A stretch of 64,000 nucleotides of DNA from Intestinibaculum porci (GTDB lineage: Bacteria > Bacillota_I > Bacilli_A > Erysipelotrichales > Coprobacillaceae), in contig NZ_AP019309.1 of NCBI RefSeq assembly GCF_003925875.1, forward strand, positions 620,001 through 684,000. The letters run 5' to 3'. The position numbers and the translations under genes are program-made. The notes under the pieces were generated by a model. That model searched no databases. It saw nothing but the letters and a program-made list of their open reading frames with translations, and was not told the origin of the DNA. This document shows, piece after piece, positions 1-8,009 of the stretch. How positions within the stretch are numbered: the first letter of the stretch is position 1; each line of letters starts with the position of its first letter.

Positions 1-1
1 T

Positions 2-265
2 GTGCGCTTAATGAAAGAGCTCTATGGGATCGATATGGAAAAGACGCAGTATTCAAAAACGATTGCCGAGCTGCCGACGATCGATGTAGCGATTGCGATG
101 GGATGCGGTGTGATCTGCCCGTTTATTGGTCGTGATTTCGATGAGGACTGGGGCTTAGAAGATCCCAGCGGTCATGATGATGAGACCTTTAAACGTATTA
201 TTGCCTCTATTGACGCTCATGTCCAAACACTTATTCGAACTTACCAAAAGAAAAACGCCAAATAG
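2..265 (+). CDS. ArsC-type arsenate reductase / low-molecular-weight phosphotyrosine phosphatase, 3' part
   Basis: C-terminal part of a gene that begins before the window; the frame is open at base 2. The segments GCGVICPFIGRD and DWGLEDPSG match the C-terminal half of the LMW-phosphatase family that includes thioredoxin-coupled arsenate reductases (M-G-C-x-x-x-C-P, then E/D-D-W-G-L-x-D-P-x-G). The two visible cysteines fit the redox pair used by ArsC. The N-terminal phosphate loop is outside the window, so arsenate reductase versus general phosphatase cannot be decided. A terminator overlaps the stop codon. Confidence 0.8.
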   Translation: MRLMKELYGIDMEKTQYSKTIAELPTIDVAIAMGCGVICPFIGRDFDEDWGLEDPSGHDDETFKRIIASIDAHVQTLIRTYQKKNAK

Positions 266-274
266 GCGTTTTTT
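251..274 (+). terminator. Intrinsic terminator of the ArsC-like gene
   Basis: Stem AAAACGCC / GGCGTTTT with an AAATA loop and a run of T. It overlaps the stop codon and lies just before the end of the convergent lipoprotein gene. The A-rich left arm means it may also act on the opposite strand. Confidence 0.85.
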
Positions 275-1073
275 ATTTGGAATAATTGGTTTTTAATGGG
301 AAGAGGGTGCTATAGCCATATTTCTTGTCATAAGCCTTGATGACTGCCTGCCAGTCTGATTTTTTAGTAAAATCAATGACATAGACATGTTTATGCATGG
401 CGGCCATCTTTTTGAGGTAGTTTTTCTTTTTCAAACTTTCTTTTTCTGGCACATCTTCACGCTTGTTTGTCTGATGATTCCAGTAGGTAAAGACATCTTC
501 CTGACTGATCATGGCAATGCCCTTTAAAATCTTAGGATCTTTTTCAACAAGCGCTTGGGCATTATTGAGAATGAGGGGACTCTTGGTCTTTTTTAAAGAC
601 GATAAAATGGTCTTTAAGCCCGTATAAATGGTATTATTTTGACGCTTTTCATAGAGATCGCTATGATCGATGAAATACCCATCAATCCCTTTTTCTTCAT
701 AGCTTTTAACCGTTTTAGTAAGATAGTTTTGCCACTTCTTATCCGCGACATTCATATAATACTTTTTCCCGGATACGGTTGGCATCAGTTTTAAGCTTTT
801 CAGCTTTTTAAAAGCGGGACTTTTTGGATTTAAGGCTGCAATATCAAGGTAACTATAAATATATTTGGCTTTTTTATGAAGCTGCGTGAGATCCTGACGT
901 GAGACTTTCGCAGCGTTGATGACCATCACATCATAATGTTTTTTAATAGATAATAACTGTTTGGTTTTCATGCCATAGACAATGCGTAATGTTGGATTGT
1001 GCACTTTTTTGGCGGAGCAGCCAAAAAGCATAAAGACTAAGCACAGGATGAGGATGTACTTTTTTGTTTTCAT
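273..1073 (-). CDS. Lipoprotein with GH114-like (endo-alpha-1,4-polygalactosaminidase-type) TIM-barrel domain
   Basis: 266 residues. The N-terminus has a lipoprotein signal with lipobox LFGC (Cys19), so the protein should be anchored outside the membrane. The body has the landmarks of the GH114 fold: a YDVMVINAA strand, YIYSYLDIA, GIDGYFIDHSD (acidic residues at a strand end), LILNNAQ and MISQEDVFTYW. GH114 enzymes cut alpha-1,4-galactosaminoglycans; a role in processing a surface or biofilm polysaccharide is inference. A GGAAAGGAAG ribosome site lies 7 bases before the ATG. It is monocistronic and convergent with the upstream gene. Confidence 0.75.
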   Translation of the reverse strand: MKTKKYILILCLVFMLFGCSAKKVHNPTLRIVYGMKTKQLLSIKKHYDVMVINAAKVSRQDLTQLHKKAKYIYSYLDIAALNPKSPAFKKLKSLKLMPTVSGKKYYMNVADKKWQNYLTKTVKSYEEKGIDGYFIDHSDLYEKRQNNTIYTGLKTILSSLKKTKSPLILNNAQALVEKDPKILKGIAMISQEDVFTYWNHQTNKREDVPEKESLKKKNYLKKMAAMHKHVYVIDFTKKSDWQAVIKAYDKKYGYSTLFPLKTNYSK

Positions 1074-1174
1074 AAGATCTTCCTTTCCTTCCTAGGATAG
1101 CACAAATCATATGTTTTTTAAATATTAGGTGTTATTGTGGAAAATTTGTATTATAATGGCAATAGGTGAAAAAT

Positions 1175-1684
1175 ATGGAAAATAATGAAAAACAAGCGTC
1201 AATGAAAAATACAATTATCGAATATATTAAAGTCATTTTAGTGACCGTTGTACTAACCTATGCAGTGCTCTATTTCGTTCAGATCTCTAGAGTCGTGGGG
1301 GATTCGATGAATCCGACTTATAAAAATGGCAATATCGTCTTAGTTGATAAACGTTTCTATAACTACAAAGATGTCAAGTATGGTGATGTAGTCGTAGCCA
1401 AAGCAGACTTTGGTGATGGGGAAGAACAGATCATCAAACGTGTTATTGGCAAAGGCGGCGATGTCATTGCCTGTAAGAATGGTGCCCTCTATCGCAACAA
1501 CAAAAAACTCGATGAACCTTATATTAAAGAAGAGATGTATGATGATGACTGGAAAGTAACGGTCAAACAGGACTGCCTCTTCTGTATGGGTGATAATCGC
1601 AACAACTCCGCCGATTCCCGTGAGATTGGGGCGATCGATTTTAAAACCGGGATTGTCGGGAAAGTCTTTTTCAAGGTCTTCTAA
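1175..1684 (+). CDS. lepB: Signal peptidase I
   Basis: 169 residues with one N-terminal membrane helix (about 14-37) and an extracytoplasmic catalytic domain. The catalytic serine is in VVGDSMNP (Ser44) and the general-base lysine in QIIKRVIG (Lys88). The box GDNRNNSADSRE closes the family signature. It cleaves signal peptides from exported proteins and is the size of Gram-positive SipS types. I start at the ATG at 1175 because AGGTG lies six bases upstream; an in-frame GTG at 1166 overlaps that site. A TATAAT at 1152 would put the transcript start almost on the ribosome site, so the promoter is uncertain. Confidence 0.9.
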   Translation: MENNEKQASMKNTIIEYIKVILVTVVLTYAVLYFVQISRVVGDSMNPTYKNGNIVLVDKRFYNYKDVKYGDVVVAKADFGDGEEQIIKRVIGKGGDVIACKNGALYRNNKKLDEPYIKEEMYDDDWKVTVKQDCLFCMGDNRNNSADSREIGAIDFKTGIVGKVFFKVF

Positions 1685-1774
1685 AAAAAGAAGATCTTTT
1701 CTTTTTGATAAAAATCGTGTCATTATCATAAATTGATCTTTCTTATTTTCAAAAATACTAAAAAGAATTATCAT

Positions 1775-1788
1775 TACAAGCGCTATCA
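1775..1788 (+). promoter_or_regulatory. cre-like CcpA operator upstream of the PEPCK/HprK-like gene
   Basis: TACAAGCGCTATCA fits the catabolite-responsive element consensus TGWNANCGNTNWCA with two mismatches. It lies 14 bases before the -35 box of the next gene, so carbon catabolite control is plausible. This is a motif match only. Confidence 0.4.
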
Positions 1789-1801
1789 CGAAAAAATGTT
1801 T

Positions 1802-1830
1802 TTGCATTACATGAAAACACGTGCTACTAT
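1802..1830 (+). promoter_or_regulatory. Sigma-A promoter of the PEPCK/HprK-like gene
   Basis: TTGCAT, 17-bp spacer, TACTAT. It is followed after about 20 bases by a strong purine-rich ribosome site (GTAGGAGAGGAGAGG) directly before the ATG at 1861. Confidence 0.7.
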
Positions 1831-1860
1831 AGTGTCACAGGTAGGAGAGGAGAGGAAAAA

Positions 1861-3624
1861 ATGGCCTATAAATTTAAAATTACACGCGGTAATGCGATTA
1901 TGAATTTCTCTGAAGAATACTGTCAGAGCAGATGCGAACTGATTGAAAGTGATTCTTTCGGTAAAGTGTTAGCGAAGTTTGTGAAAGACAATGCCCGTCG
2001 CGACACGACTCTTTATCAGTATTTTCATGAAAGAAATGATGATGACGTTTCATTAACCCATGATTTACAGTATACTTTACGTTTACTTTTAGTGATGACG
2101 GACAATATGATTATCAAAAGCGGCAGTCCTTATGCCAAATACTTTGATCAGCCAAAGATGTTTAAGAGATTTGTCGAGAATCTTTATACGTTCTGGCGTA
2201 AACTGCAGCGTTATGCCGTTGTCTTAAACCGTGAACAGAGCGGCGGCTTCCAGAATGTGCACTTCACCAGTGCCCAGGCAGCTTTTGAAGAATTAGTCTT
2301 AAAGACGTATCGTTCTATTGAAGAAACAGCCTTAGGCAATAAGAATAACGTCTATCGTCAGATTACCGCTGGGGTAAATGCGGGTTTAGTTTTAACCAAC
2401 TTCCGCACAAATCTTCCTTACGAATACAGATGTTTAGATGATATTCCATTCATCGAAGAAGTCATTATCCATCCACCATTCATTGCTTACTCTAAACGTA
2501 ATAAACGTGACGGGGTTTTCCCAGAAATCAACTACAACCCAATCGAAGATCATAAATTTGATCCTGAACAGTGGTTCTGTTATCCCGCTAAAATCGGCTC
2601 ATTATTAGCTTTCGTTTACTTCAATGTGAAATTCATGGCGCAGGGGGTTGCGTTATGTAACTTATTTGAATTAGCGAATGAAAATGAATACCGCGGCCGT
2701 AAACCAGACTTAGTTTATGTCTATGGTTATGAAGATGGTGAAATGAACCAGGCTTTCTACCAGGATGATAAGAATAATATGTTAGTGGCTTTATTATCCG
2801 CTAATGATTACTTCGATTACTTCGGTTATATGAAGAAAATGTGCTTGACGCTGCACAATGTTTATCAGTTAAATCATGGCAATCTGCCAATCCATGGCGC
2901 GATGGTGCGCATGAAACTCCATGATGATACCGTAAAGAATATCGTCGTTATGGGCGATAGCGGCGCTGGTAAATCCGAAACAATCGAACAGATCAAAGGC
3001 TTAGGGGCTGCTTATATTGAAGATGTTATGACCGTCTATGATGATATGGGTCTCTTACATATTGATGATAACGGTAAAGTTGTCTCTTCAGGGACAGAAG
3101 TCGGCGCCTTTGTGCGACTCGATGACTTAGATGCTGGTTATTCCTTCAAGGAATTAGACCGTTCTGTTTTCTTGAACCCAGATCAGAAGAATGCCCGCGT
3201 GGTTATTCCTATTACTGACTGGGAAGATGTGGTCGCTTCCCATCATGTGGATCTCTTCCTGTATGCGAATAACTATGATGCCGAAGGGGAACCACTAGAA
3301 TTCTTCGATAATGAAGAAGAAGCGTTAAAAGTCTTCCGTGCTGGTCAGCGTATGGCGAAAGGGACAACGACGGAATATGGTTTAGTAGGTTCTTACTTTG
3401 CCAACCCATTTGGTCCTGTTCAGCGTCAGGAACAGACCGAACCAATCTTACGCAGCTACTTCGATAAGATGTTTGCGCAGGGTGTGAAAGTCGGTCAGTT
3501 ACATACGCGTTTAGGTATTAAGGGGAATGAACATACCGGTCCGAAAGATGCCGCCATTGCGATCCTGAAATACTTAACTGGCGAAAATGAATTAAAAAAA
3601 TTATCTGGTGATGATTCAGAATAA
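1861..3624 (+). CDS. PEPCK/HprK-superfamily P-loop protein (PEP carboxykinase-like)
   Basis: 587 residues. The only firm motif is a P-loop at about residue 361-372, VVMGDSGAGKSETIEQI. It is closer to HPr kinase/phosphorylase (GDSGxGKSE) than to the GLSGTGKTT loop of ATP-dependent PEP carboxykinase. An acidic segment YIEDVMTVYDDMG follows, as the second metal site does in HprK and PEPCK, which share a fold. The ~330-residue N-terminal region, rich in Tyr and Asp, matches nothing I know well. Annotation as PEP carboxykinase is plausible but the usual EGG motif is absent. Own promoter with a cre-like site; terminator directly after the stop. Confidence 0.6.
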   Translation: MAYKFKITRGNAIMNFSEEYCQSRCELIESDSFGKVLAKFVKDNARRDTTLYQYFHERNDDDVSLTHDLQYTLRLLLVMTDNMIIKSGSPYAKYFDQPKMFKRFVENLYTFWRKLQRYAVVLNREQSGGFQNVHFTSAQAAFEELVLKTYRSIEETALGNKNNVYRQITAGVNAGLVLTNFRTNLPYEYRCLDDIPFIEEVIIHPPFIAYSKRNKRDGVFPEINYNPIEDHKFDPEQWFCYPAKIGSLLAFVYFNVKFMAQGVALCNLFELANENEYRGRKPDLVYVYGYEDGEMNQAFYQDDKNNMLVALLSANDYFDYFGYMKKMCLTLHNVYQLNHGNLPIHGAMVRMKLHDDTVKNIVVMGDSGAGKSETIEQIKGLGAAYIEDVMTVYDDMGLLHIDDNGKVVSSGTEVGAFVRLDDLDAGYSFKELDRSVFLNPDQKNARVVIPITDWEDVVASHHVDLFLYANNYDAEGEPLEFFDNEEEALKVFRAGQRMAKGTTTEYGLVGSYFANPFGPVQRQEQTEPILRSYFDKMFAQGVKVGQLHTRLGIKGNEHTGPKDAAIAILKYLTGENELKKLSGDDSE

Positions 3625-3628
3625 GAGG

Positions 3629-3653
3629 GAAGGGGCAACCCTTCTTTTCTTTT
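3629..3653 (+). terminator. Intrinsic terminator of the PEPCK/HprK-like gene
   Basis: Stem GAAGGG / CCCTTC closed by a GCAA (GNRA) tetraloop, then TTTTCTTTT. It lies 14 bases before the left end of the IS1182-like element. Confidence 0.85.
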
Positions 3654-3666
3654 ACACGCAAAAAAA

Positions 3667-3682
3667 GGGGCTGTAACATTAA
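3667..3682 (+). repeat. Left terminal inverted repeat of the IS1182-like element
   Basis: GGGGCTGTAACATTAA, the exact reverse complement of 5598-5613. Confidence 0.9.
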
Positions 3683-3757
3683 GAAATAACTATCACAATG
3701 ATAAAAAGTGAAATTCGATGATCAAAACGTTATAACAGTCCTGATTATATCAAAATA

Positions 3758-3790
3758 GGGAACTGAATTATGAATTCAGCTCCCTTTTTT
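3758..3790 (+). terminator. Rightward terminator inside the IS, upstream of the transposase
   Basis: Eleven base pairs in a 12-position stem (3758-3769 with 3773-3784, one mismatch), a three-base loop, then TTTTTT. It ends five bases before the transposase -10 box, so it would stop transcription entering from the left flank without blocking the transposase's own promoter. Confidence 0.85.
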
Positions 3791-3806
3791 GGTGTATAAT
3801 ATTTAT

Positions 3807-5414
3807 ATGATCAGTTATTCAAAAAATACACAAACTTATGGTATCACAAATCAGCTTTCTTTTCTATCTGATGTTTGTATTTCTTTCGATAACGACATTG
3901 ATGAATTTGATGTTTGCCGTACAGTTAAGAGCATAACAGAAAGGATGAATATTTACGATTATATTGAAGCTCCTGACAAAAATAGCAGAACTTCTAAATA
4001 TTCTGATCTACAGTTATTTAGAATTGTGTTACTTTCTAACTCAGACGGTGATTATAAATCCACCAGAAAAACTGCCGAATTGTGTAAGTATAATATCAGA
4101 TATATGTATGTATCATGTGGTGCTAAGCCTACGCATATGACTATATCCAGATTCATAAAACGGCTAAAGCCTTCCGTTCATAAATTGTTTATTGATATTT
4201 CAAAAACTATAGCAAAAAATTTGGACATATATTTCCCAATTTTGACTCTTGATGGAACTAAATTTGAAGCGAATGCTAATAAAAATACCCACATTTGGGC
4301 GAAAGCAACTAAACGCTATCGTCTTCAAGCGTGGAAAAAGGCATGCAAGCTGATAATACGTACAAATAAGTATTTTGAAAAGCATGGAATTGATGTTCGG
4401 TATTCTATTCTTAAACTACCTGATTTTCTCTATCTTTTAGCAATTTCAACAAAACTTCAGCAATTTATGCTTTCATTAGGTATTAAACCTGTTGACGGAC
4501 GAGGACACAAAAAGAGTGAGATCCAGAAATTATACGAGGAATACGATGAATTAGCCCTTAAACTTTTTAAATATACAATTATGTTTGATATGCTGGATGG
4601 TCGCAACAGCTGCTCTAAAACAGATGTTGATGCCTCGATGCTTCATATGAAATATGATTATTATTGTCATAATAATACTTTTAAGCCTGGATATAATGTC
4701 CAATTTGGTATTTCATATGGGTTTATTAGTGAAATTTTCATTAATTCTGACGCTAATGATCTAAGAACTTATATTCCTGTTATGGATCGCTTTAAAGAAG
4801 ATTATGGTCATTATCCTCAAATTGCAGTTGCAGATGCAGGATACTGCAGTTTTGATAACAATAAATTCAGTTTAATTCACAGTATTGACTTTTATACCAA
4901 ATATGTCGGTATGACTGAAGAAAACAAGCGTATAACTGAAAAAAATAAGTATAAAACGATACATATGAAGCAGGATGACGATTCATATAAATGTCCTGAA
5001 GGTTATAGTTTTGAAGAAGTCGGTGAACGTAAAGAAACACGAGGGGTATACGATCGAATTATAAAACAGCTTGAAAACAAGCATTGCGGTCAGTGCCCAA
5101 ATAAGTCTAAATGTACTAAAGCAAAAGGAAATAGAAAAATCTCTATCAGTCCTGAACTGGAATCTTATAAAGATAATATTAGAGCAAAACTTGATACCCC
5201 TGTCGGAAAAGAGTTAATGAATGCCAGAAGAATCTATAGTGAAGGCACATTTGGCATCCTCAAGCAAGATTATGGATATGATCGAGTTTACCGCAGAGGG
5301 CTATCAGGTGTTGAAGAAGAGATTACTTTAATGGCCATAGGATTTAATTTGCGAAAATATACAAAAGAATTAAAAGATAGAGCTATGAAAAAGAGGGAAA
5401 AACTGCTCAATTAA
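3807..5414 (+). CDS. IS1182-family DDE transposase
   Basis: 535 residues. Landmarks of the IS1182/DDE transposase group are an N-terminal HTH-like segment (PTHMTISRFIKRL), LTLDGTKFEANANK, FKPGYNVQFG, IAVADAGYCS (catalytic Asp region), a cysteine group HCGQCPNKSKCTKA, and the C-terminal Glu region EGTFGILKQDYGYDRVYRRG. I start at ATG 3807; an in-frame TTG at 3789 lies upstream of the -10 box TATAAT (3795-3800). With that box the transcript would begin at or next to the ATG, so translation may be leaderless; no ribosome site is visible. The gene appears intact. Confidence 0.9.
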   Translation: MISYSKNTQTYGITNQLSFLSDVCISFDNDIDEFDVCRTVKSITERMNIYDYIEAPDKNSRTSKYSDLQLFRIVLLSNSDGDYKSTRKTAELCKYNIRYMYVSCGAKPTHMTISRFIKRLKPSVHKLFIDISKTIAKNLDIYFPILTLDGTKFEANANKNTHIWAKATKRYRLQAWKKACKLIIRTNKYFEKHGIDVRYSILKLPDFLYLLAISTKLQQFMLSLGIKPVDGRGHKKSEIQKLYEEYDELALKLFKYTIMFDMLDGRNSCSKTDVDASMLHMKYDYYCHNNTFKPGYNVQFGISYGFISEIFINSDANDLRTYIPVMDRFKEDYGHYPQIAVADAGYCSFDNNKFSLIHSIDFYTKYVGMTEENKRITEKNKYKTIHMKQDDDSYKCPEGYSFEEVGERKETRGVYDRIIKQLENKHCGQCPNKSKCTKAKGNRKISISPELESYKDNIRAKLDTPVGKELMNARRIYSEGTFGILKQDYGYDRVYRRGLSGVEEEITLMAIGFNLRKYTKELKDRAMKKREKLLN

Positions 5415-5470
5415 ATTCTAAAAAGTTATTCACAGTTTTAACCAGTCAAAAAATTTTACTCACAATGGAT

Positions 5471-5492
5471 AGGGCTATTACGCCCTTTTTTT
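5471..5492 (+). terminator. Terminator after the IS1182 transposase
   Basis: Stem AGGGC / GCCCT with a TATTAC loop and a run of seven T, 57 bases after the transposase stop. Confidence 0.8.
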
Positions 5493-5558
5493 GTGGTTAC
5501 TTGAACAGTTATTCGCAGAAATGGAATTAATTGGATTTAATCTAGATATTTTGAAATT

Positions 5559-5579
5559 AAAAAGGTGCTGTAGCACCTT
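5559..5579 (-). terminator. Leftward terminator at the right end of the IS1182-like element
   Basis: Perfect hairpin AAGGTGC-TGTA-GCACCTT preceded on the + strand by AAAAA, so on the - strand it is a hairpin followed by T. It faces transcription arriving from gdhA and may now serve as the gdhA terminator, since only 10 bases separate gdhA from the IS. Confidence 0.65.
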
Positions 5580-5597
5580 AGGAATCATTTTTTTCCT

Positions 5598-5613
5598 TTA
5601 ATGTTACAGCCCC
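5598..5613 (-). repeat. Right terminal inverted repeat of the IS1182-like element
   Basis: Reverse complement of the left end at 3667-3682, 16 of 16 bases. Confidence 0.9.
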
Positions 5614-5623
5614 TTTCTGTTGA

Positions 5624-6970
5624 TTAATAATCACCCTGAGCTAACATCGCTTCAATAACTTTTTCAGCACCCGCTAAGTTAGCACCAGCAACTAAGTCAT
5701 AGCCTAAGCCATATTTTTCAGCGGCAGCGACAGAGTTGTTTACGATGGAAATCATAATGTTATGAAGTTTTTCATCTACTTCTTCAGCGCTCCAGCTATA
5801 ACGCTGTGAGTTCTGGCTCATTTCTAATGCAGAAACGGCAACCCCGCCAGCGTTAGCAGCTTTAGCTGGGCCTAAGATGACATTGTGGGCTTTGAAGTAG
5901 GCAATGCCTTCTGGAGTCGTTGGCATATTGGCGCCTTCAAAGACATATTTAACACCTGATTCTACTAATGCTTTGGCATCATTTTCATCAATTTCGTTCT
6001 GCGTTGCAGCTGGGAATGCTAAATCAGCTTTTACTTTCCCCCATGGTTTTTCATGGGCATGGAATTCAGCTCCGAATTTTTCTGCGTAGTCTTTTAATTT
6101 GACATCATTTTTTGTACGGATGTCTAATAAGAAGTTAAATTTTTCTTCGGTATTGATACCGTCTTTGTCATAGACATAGCCATCACGACCAGAGATCGTC
6201 ACTACTTTAGCGCCGTATTCCGTTGCTTTCTTCGCAATCCCCCAAGCAACGTTACCATAACCAGACATGACGATTGTTTTGCCTTCTAAGGTTTCATTAA
6301 AATGTTTTAAAACTTCTTTAGCGTAGTAAACAGCGCCATAACCCGTTGCTTCAGGACGGATCAGCGAACCGCCGAAAGCTAAACCTTTACCCGTTAAAAC
6401 ACCATTTTCATAAGCGTCTTTAATACGTTTATACTGACCAAATAAATAGCCGATTTCGCGTCCGCCAACACCGATATCACCGGCTGGTACATCGACATTT
6501 GGTCCGATGTGACGATATAATTCCGTCATAAAGGACTGACAGAATCTCATGACTTCGGCATCTGATTTACCCTGTGGGTCGAAATCTGATCCCCCTTTAC
6601 CGCCACCAATTGGTAAAGTGGTCAGGGAGTTTTTAAAGATCTGTTCAAATCCTAAGAATTTAATCGTCCCTAATTTTACCGAAGGATGGAATCTTAAACC
6701 ACCTTTGTATGGGCCAATAGCACTATTGAACTGAACACGGTAACCAATATTGACATGCACTTTGCCGTTATCATCAGTCCATGGGACTTTGAACTGTAAG
6801 GTTCTTTCAGGTTCTGTTAATCTTTCTAAGACCGCCTTGTCTTCCCATTCTGGGTGGGCCTTAATCATCGGTTCCAGAGATGTCAGAACGTTGGTAATTG
6901 TTTCCAGGAATTCTGGCTGATCTGGATATTTCTTTCTTAAATCTTCAATGACTCTTTGTGTGTAATCCAT
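5624..6970 (-). CDS. gdhA: Glutamate dehydrogenase (NADP-type, hexameric)
   Basis: 448 residues, the usual length of the small hexameric enzymes that convert 2-oxoglutarate, ammonium and NAD(P)H to glutamate. Visible motifs: FKVPWTDDNGKVHVNIGYRVQFNSA, the substrate site PYKGGLRFHPSV, catalytic-lysine segment LPIGGGKGGSDFDP, and DVPAGDIGVGGREIGYLFG. The nucleotide-binding turn is SGYGNVAWG. Start supported by AGGAGG eight bases upstream. Its own promoter region contains palindromes and a cre-like site. Downstream the IS1182-like element lies 10 bases away. Confidence 0.95.
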   Translation of the reverse strand: MDYTQRVIEDLRKKYPDQPEFLETITNVLTSLEPMIKAHPEWEDKAVLERLTEPERTLQFKVPWTDDNGKVHVNIGYRVQFNSAIGPYKGGLRFHPSVKLGTIKFLGFEQIFKNSLTTLPIGGGKGGSDFDPQGKSDAEVMRFCQSFMTELYRHIGPNVDVPAGDIGVGGREIGYLFGQYKRIKDAYENGVLTGKGLAFGGSLIRPEATGYGAVYYAKEVLKHFNETLEGKTIVMSGYGNVAWGIAKKATEYGAKVVTISGRDGYVYDKDGINTEEKFNFLLDIRTKNDVKLKDYAEKFGAEFHAHEKPWGKVKADLAFPAATQNEIDENDAKALVESGVKYVFEGANMPTTPEGIAYFKAHNVILGPAKAANAGGVAVSALEMSQNSQRYSWSAEEVDEKLHNIMISIVNNSVAAAEKYGLGYDLVAGANLAGAEKVIEAMLAQGDY

Positions 6971-6993
6971 TTTCTTTCCTCCTAGTACATCCT

Positions 6994-7104
6994 ATTATAG
7001 GGCTTACATTTCGAGAAATAAAGAAAATGATAATAAATTATCAAAGTTATAAATAATATCTAAAATGTTGGGTAAAACCAAATATCGAAAAGCATATTTC
7101 GATA
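6994..7104 (-). promoter_or_regulatory. gdhA promoter region with three palindromic candidate operators
   Basis: On the - strand a TATAAT -10 box (6994-6999) lies about 24 bases before gdhA. Palindromes upstream: TTTCGAGAAA (7009-7018), the perfect GATAATAAATTATC (7029-7042), and TATCGAAA-N6-TTTCGATA (7083-7104). A cre-like sequence with two mismatches (6995-7008) overlaps the -10 box. No good -35 is visible. The binding proteins are unknown. Confidence 0.45.
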
Positions 7105-7107
7105 AAT

Positions 7108-7138
7108 AAAAAAAGACAATTGCGTTTTCGCAATTGTC
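7108..7138 (-). terminator. Terminator of the aquaporin gene
   Basis: Perfect 10-bp stem GACAATTGCG / CGCAATTGTC with a four-base loop, followed on the - strand by seven T. Confidence 0.9.
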
Positions 7139-7145
7139 ATGTATT

Positions 7146-7856
7146 CTATTTATCTAAGTTGAAAGCTTTCCAGATAATCGTCGCTAATAGCGCACCAATT
7201 AATGGCGCGACGATGAAAACCCAAACCTGAGATAACGCAACTGTCTTACCAGTGGAGATCGCTAAAACTAAAGCTGGGGCTAAAGAACGGGCTGGGTTAA
7301 CTGATGTACCCGTTAATGGGATGCCAATTAAGTGTACAACTGTTAAGGCTAATCCAATGACGAAGCCGCCAATGCCGTTGTATTCGCTTTTTGAAGTCAC
7401 ACCTAAGACAACTAAGACAAACATTGCAGTTAAAATGATTTCAGTAAAGAGTGCACCAGTTAAGGTGAAGTTTGTGCTTGACTGCGAACCAAAACCATTC
7501 GCGCCTAAGCCATAGACGCTGATCTGGACATTTGGAATATTCTTTAAAATAACAAATAAAGCCAGTGAACCAAGAATCGCGCCAACGATCTGGGCGATGA
7601 TATAACCGATCAGTTCAGGTAAATCTAACTGATTATCAAAGAATTTGGCGAGTGATACGGCAGGATTGACATGCCCTCCTGAGAATCGCCCAAAAGTGTA
7701 GTAAACCATCATTAACGCTAAACCGAAGGCTAATGCGATGCCGACGATTGATGGAATACCCGCTTTCGGGTTGAAAATAACTGCTGTGGTTGTTCCGACA
7801 AAGACGAGAAAGAACGTCCCGATACATTCAGCCAGGTACTTACGTAAATTTTCCAT
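7146..7856 (-). CDS. MIP-family aquaporin (AqpZ-like water channel)
   Basis: 236 residues with six membrane helices and two half-helices. Both pore motifs are present: GGHVNPAVSLAKF (about residue 62) and TGTSVNPARSLAPAL (about 185). The sequence around the second NPA and the short loops resemble AqpZ more than glycerol facilitators (which have NxARD), so water or small neutral solutes are the likely cargo. AGGAGG precedes the ATG. Monocistronic, with a strong promoter and its own terminator. Confidence 0.9.
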   Translation of the reverse strand: MENLRKYLAECIGTFFLVFVGTTTAVIFNPKAGIPSIVGIALAFGLALMMVYYTFGRFSGGHVNPAVSLAKFFDNQLDLPELIGYIIAQIVGAILGSLALFVILKNIPNVQISVYGLGANGFGSQSSTNFTLTGALFTEIILTAMFVLVVLGVTSKSEYNGIGGFVIGLALTVVHLIGIPLTGTSVNPARSLAPALVLAISTGKTVALSQVWVFIVAPLIGALLATIIWKAFNLDK

Positions 7857-7879
7857 GATTTTTCCTCCTATAGCACTGC

Positions 7880-7908
7880 ATTTTAACCAAAGCAGGGGTC
7901 CTTGTCAA
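7880..7908 (-). promoter_or_regulatory. Consensus promoter of the aquaporin gene
   Basis: On the - strand TTGACA, 17-bp spacer, TAAAAT, with AGGAGG just before the start codon. Confidence 0.85.
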
Positions 7909-8009
7909 ATGGGTGAAAACCGTTACATTTTTTGAAAGTTGCCTTTCTCATCTATGTTTTTCCCTTAATTATGATATAATTTGCACTATGTGAAAGGAAC
8001 GTTGGAATA

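Larger units (their letters stand above)
3667..5613 (+). mobile_element. IS1182-like insertion sequence (about 1.95 kb)
   Basis: Bounded by perfect 16-bp terminal inverted repeats GGGGCTGTAACATTAA (3667-3682) and its complement (5598-5613); three further A/T bases outside also match. It carries one transposase gene. It sits between the convergent PEPCK/HprK-like gene and gdhA, only 10 bases from the gdhA stop. I see no clear target duplication. It contains its own transcription barriers: a rightward terminator before the transposase, one after it, and a leftward one near the right end. Confidence 0.9.

Noticed and set aside
1152-1174. TATAAT at 1152 as the signal peptidase promoter
   Set aside because: It would start the transcript at the ribosome site and no suitable -35 is visible; left unassigned.
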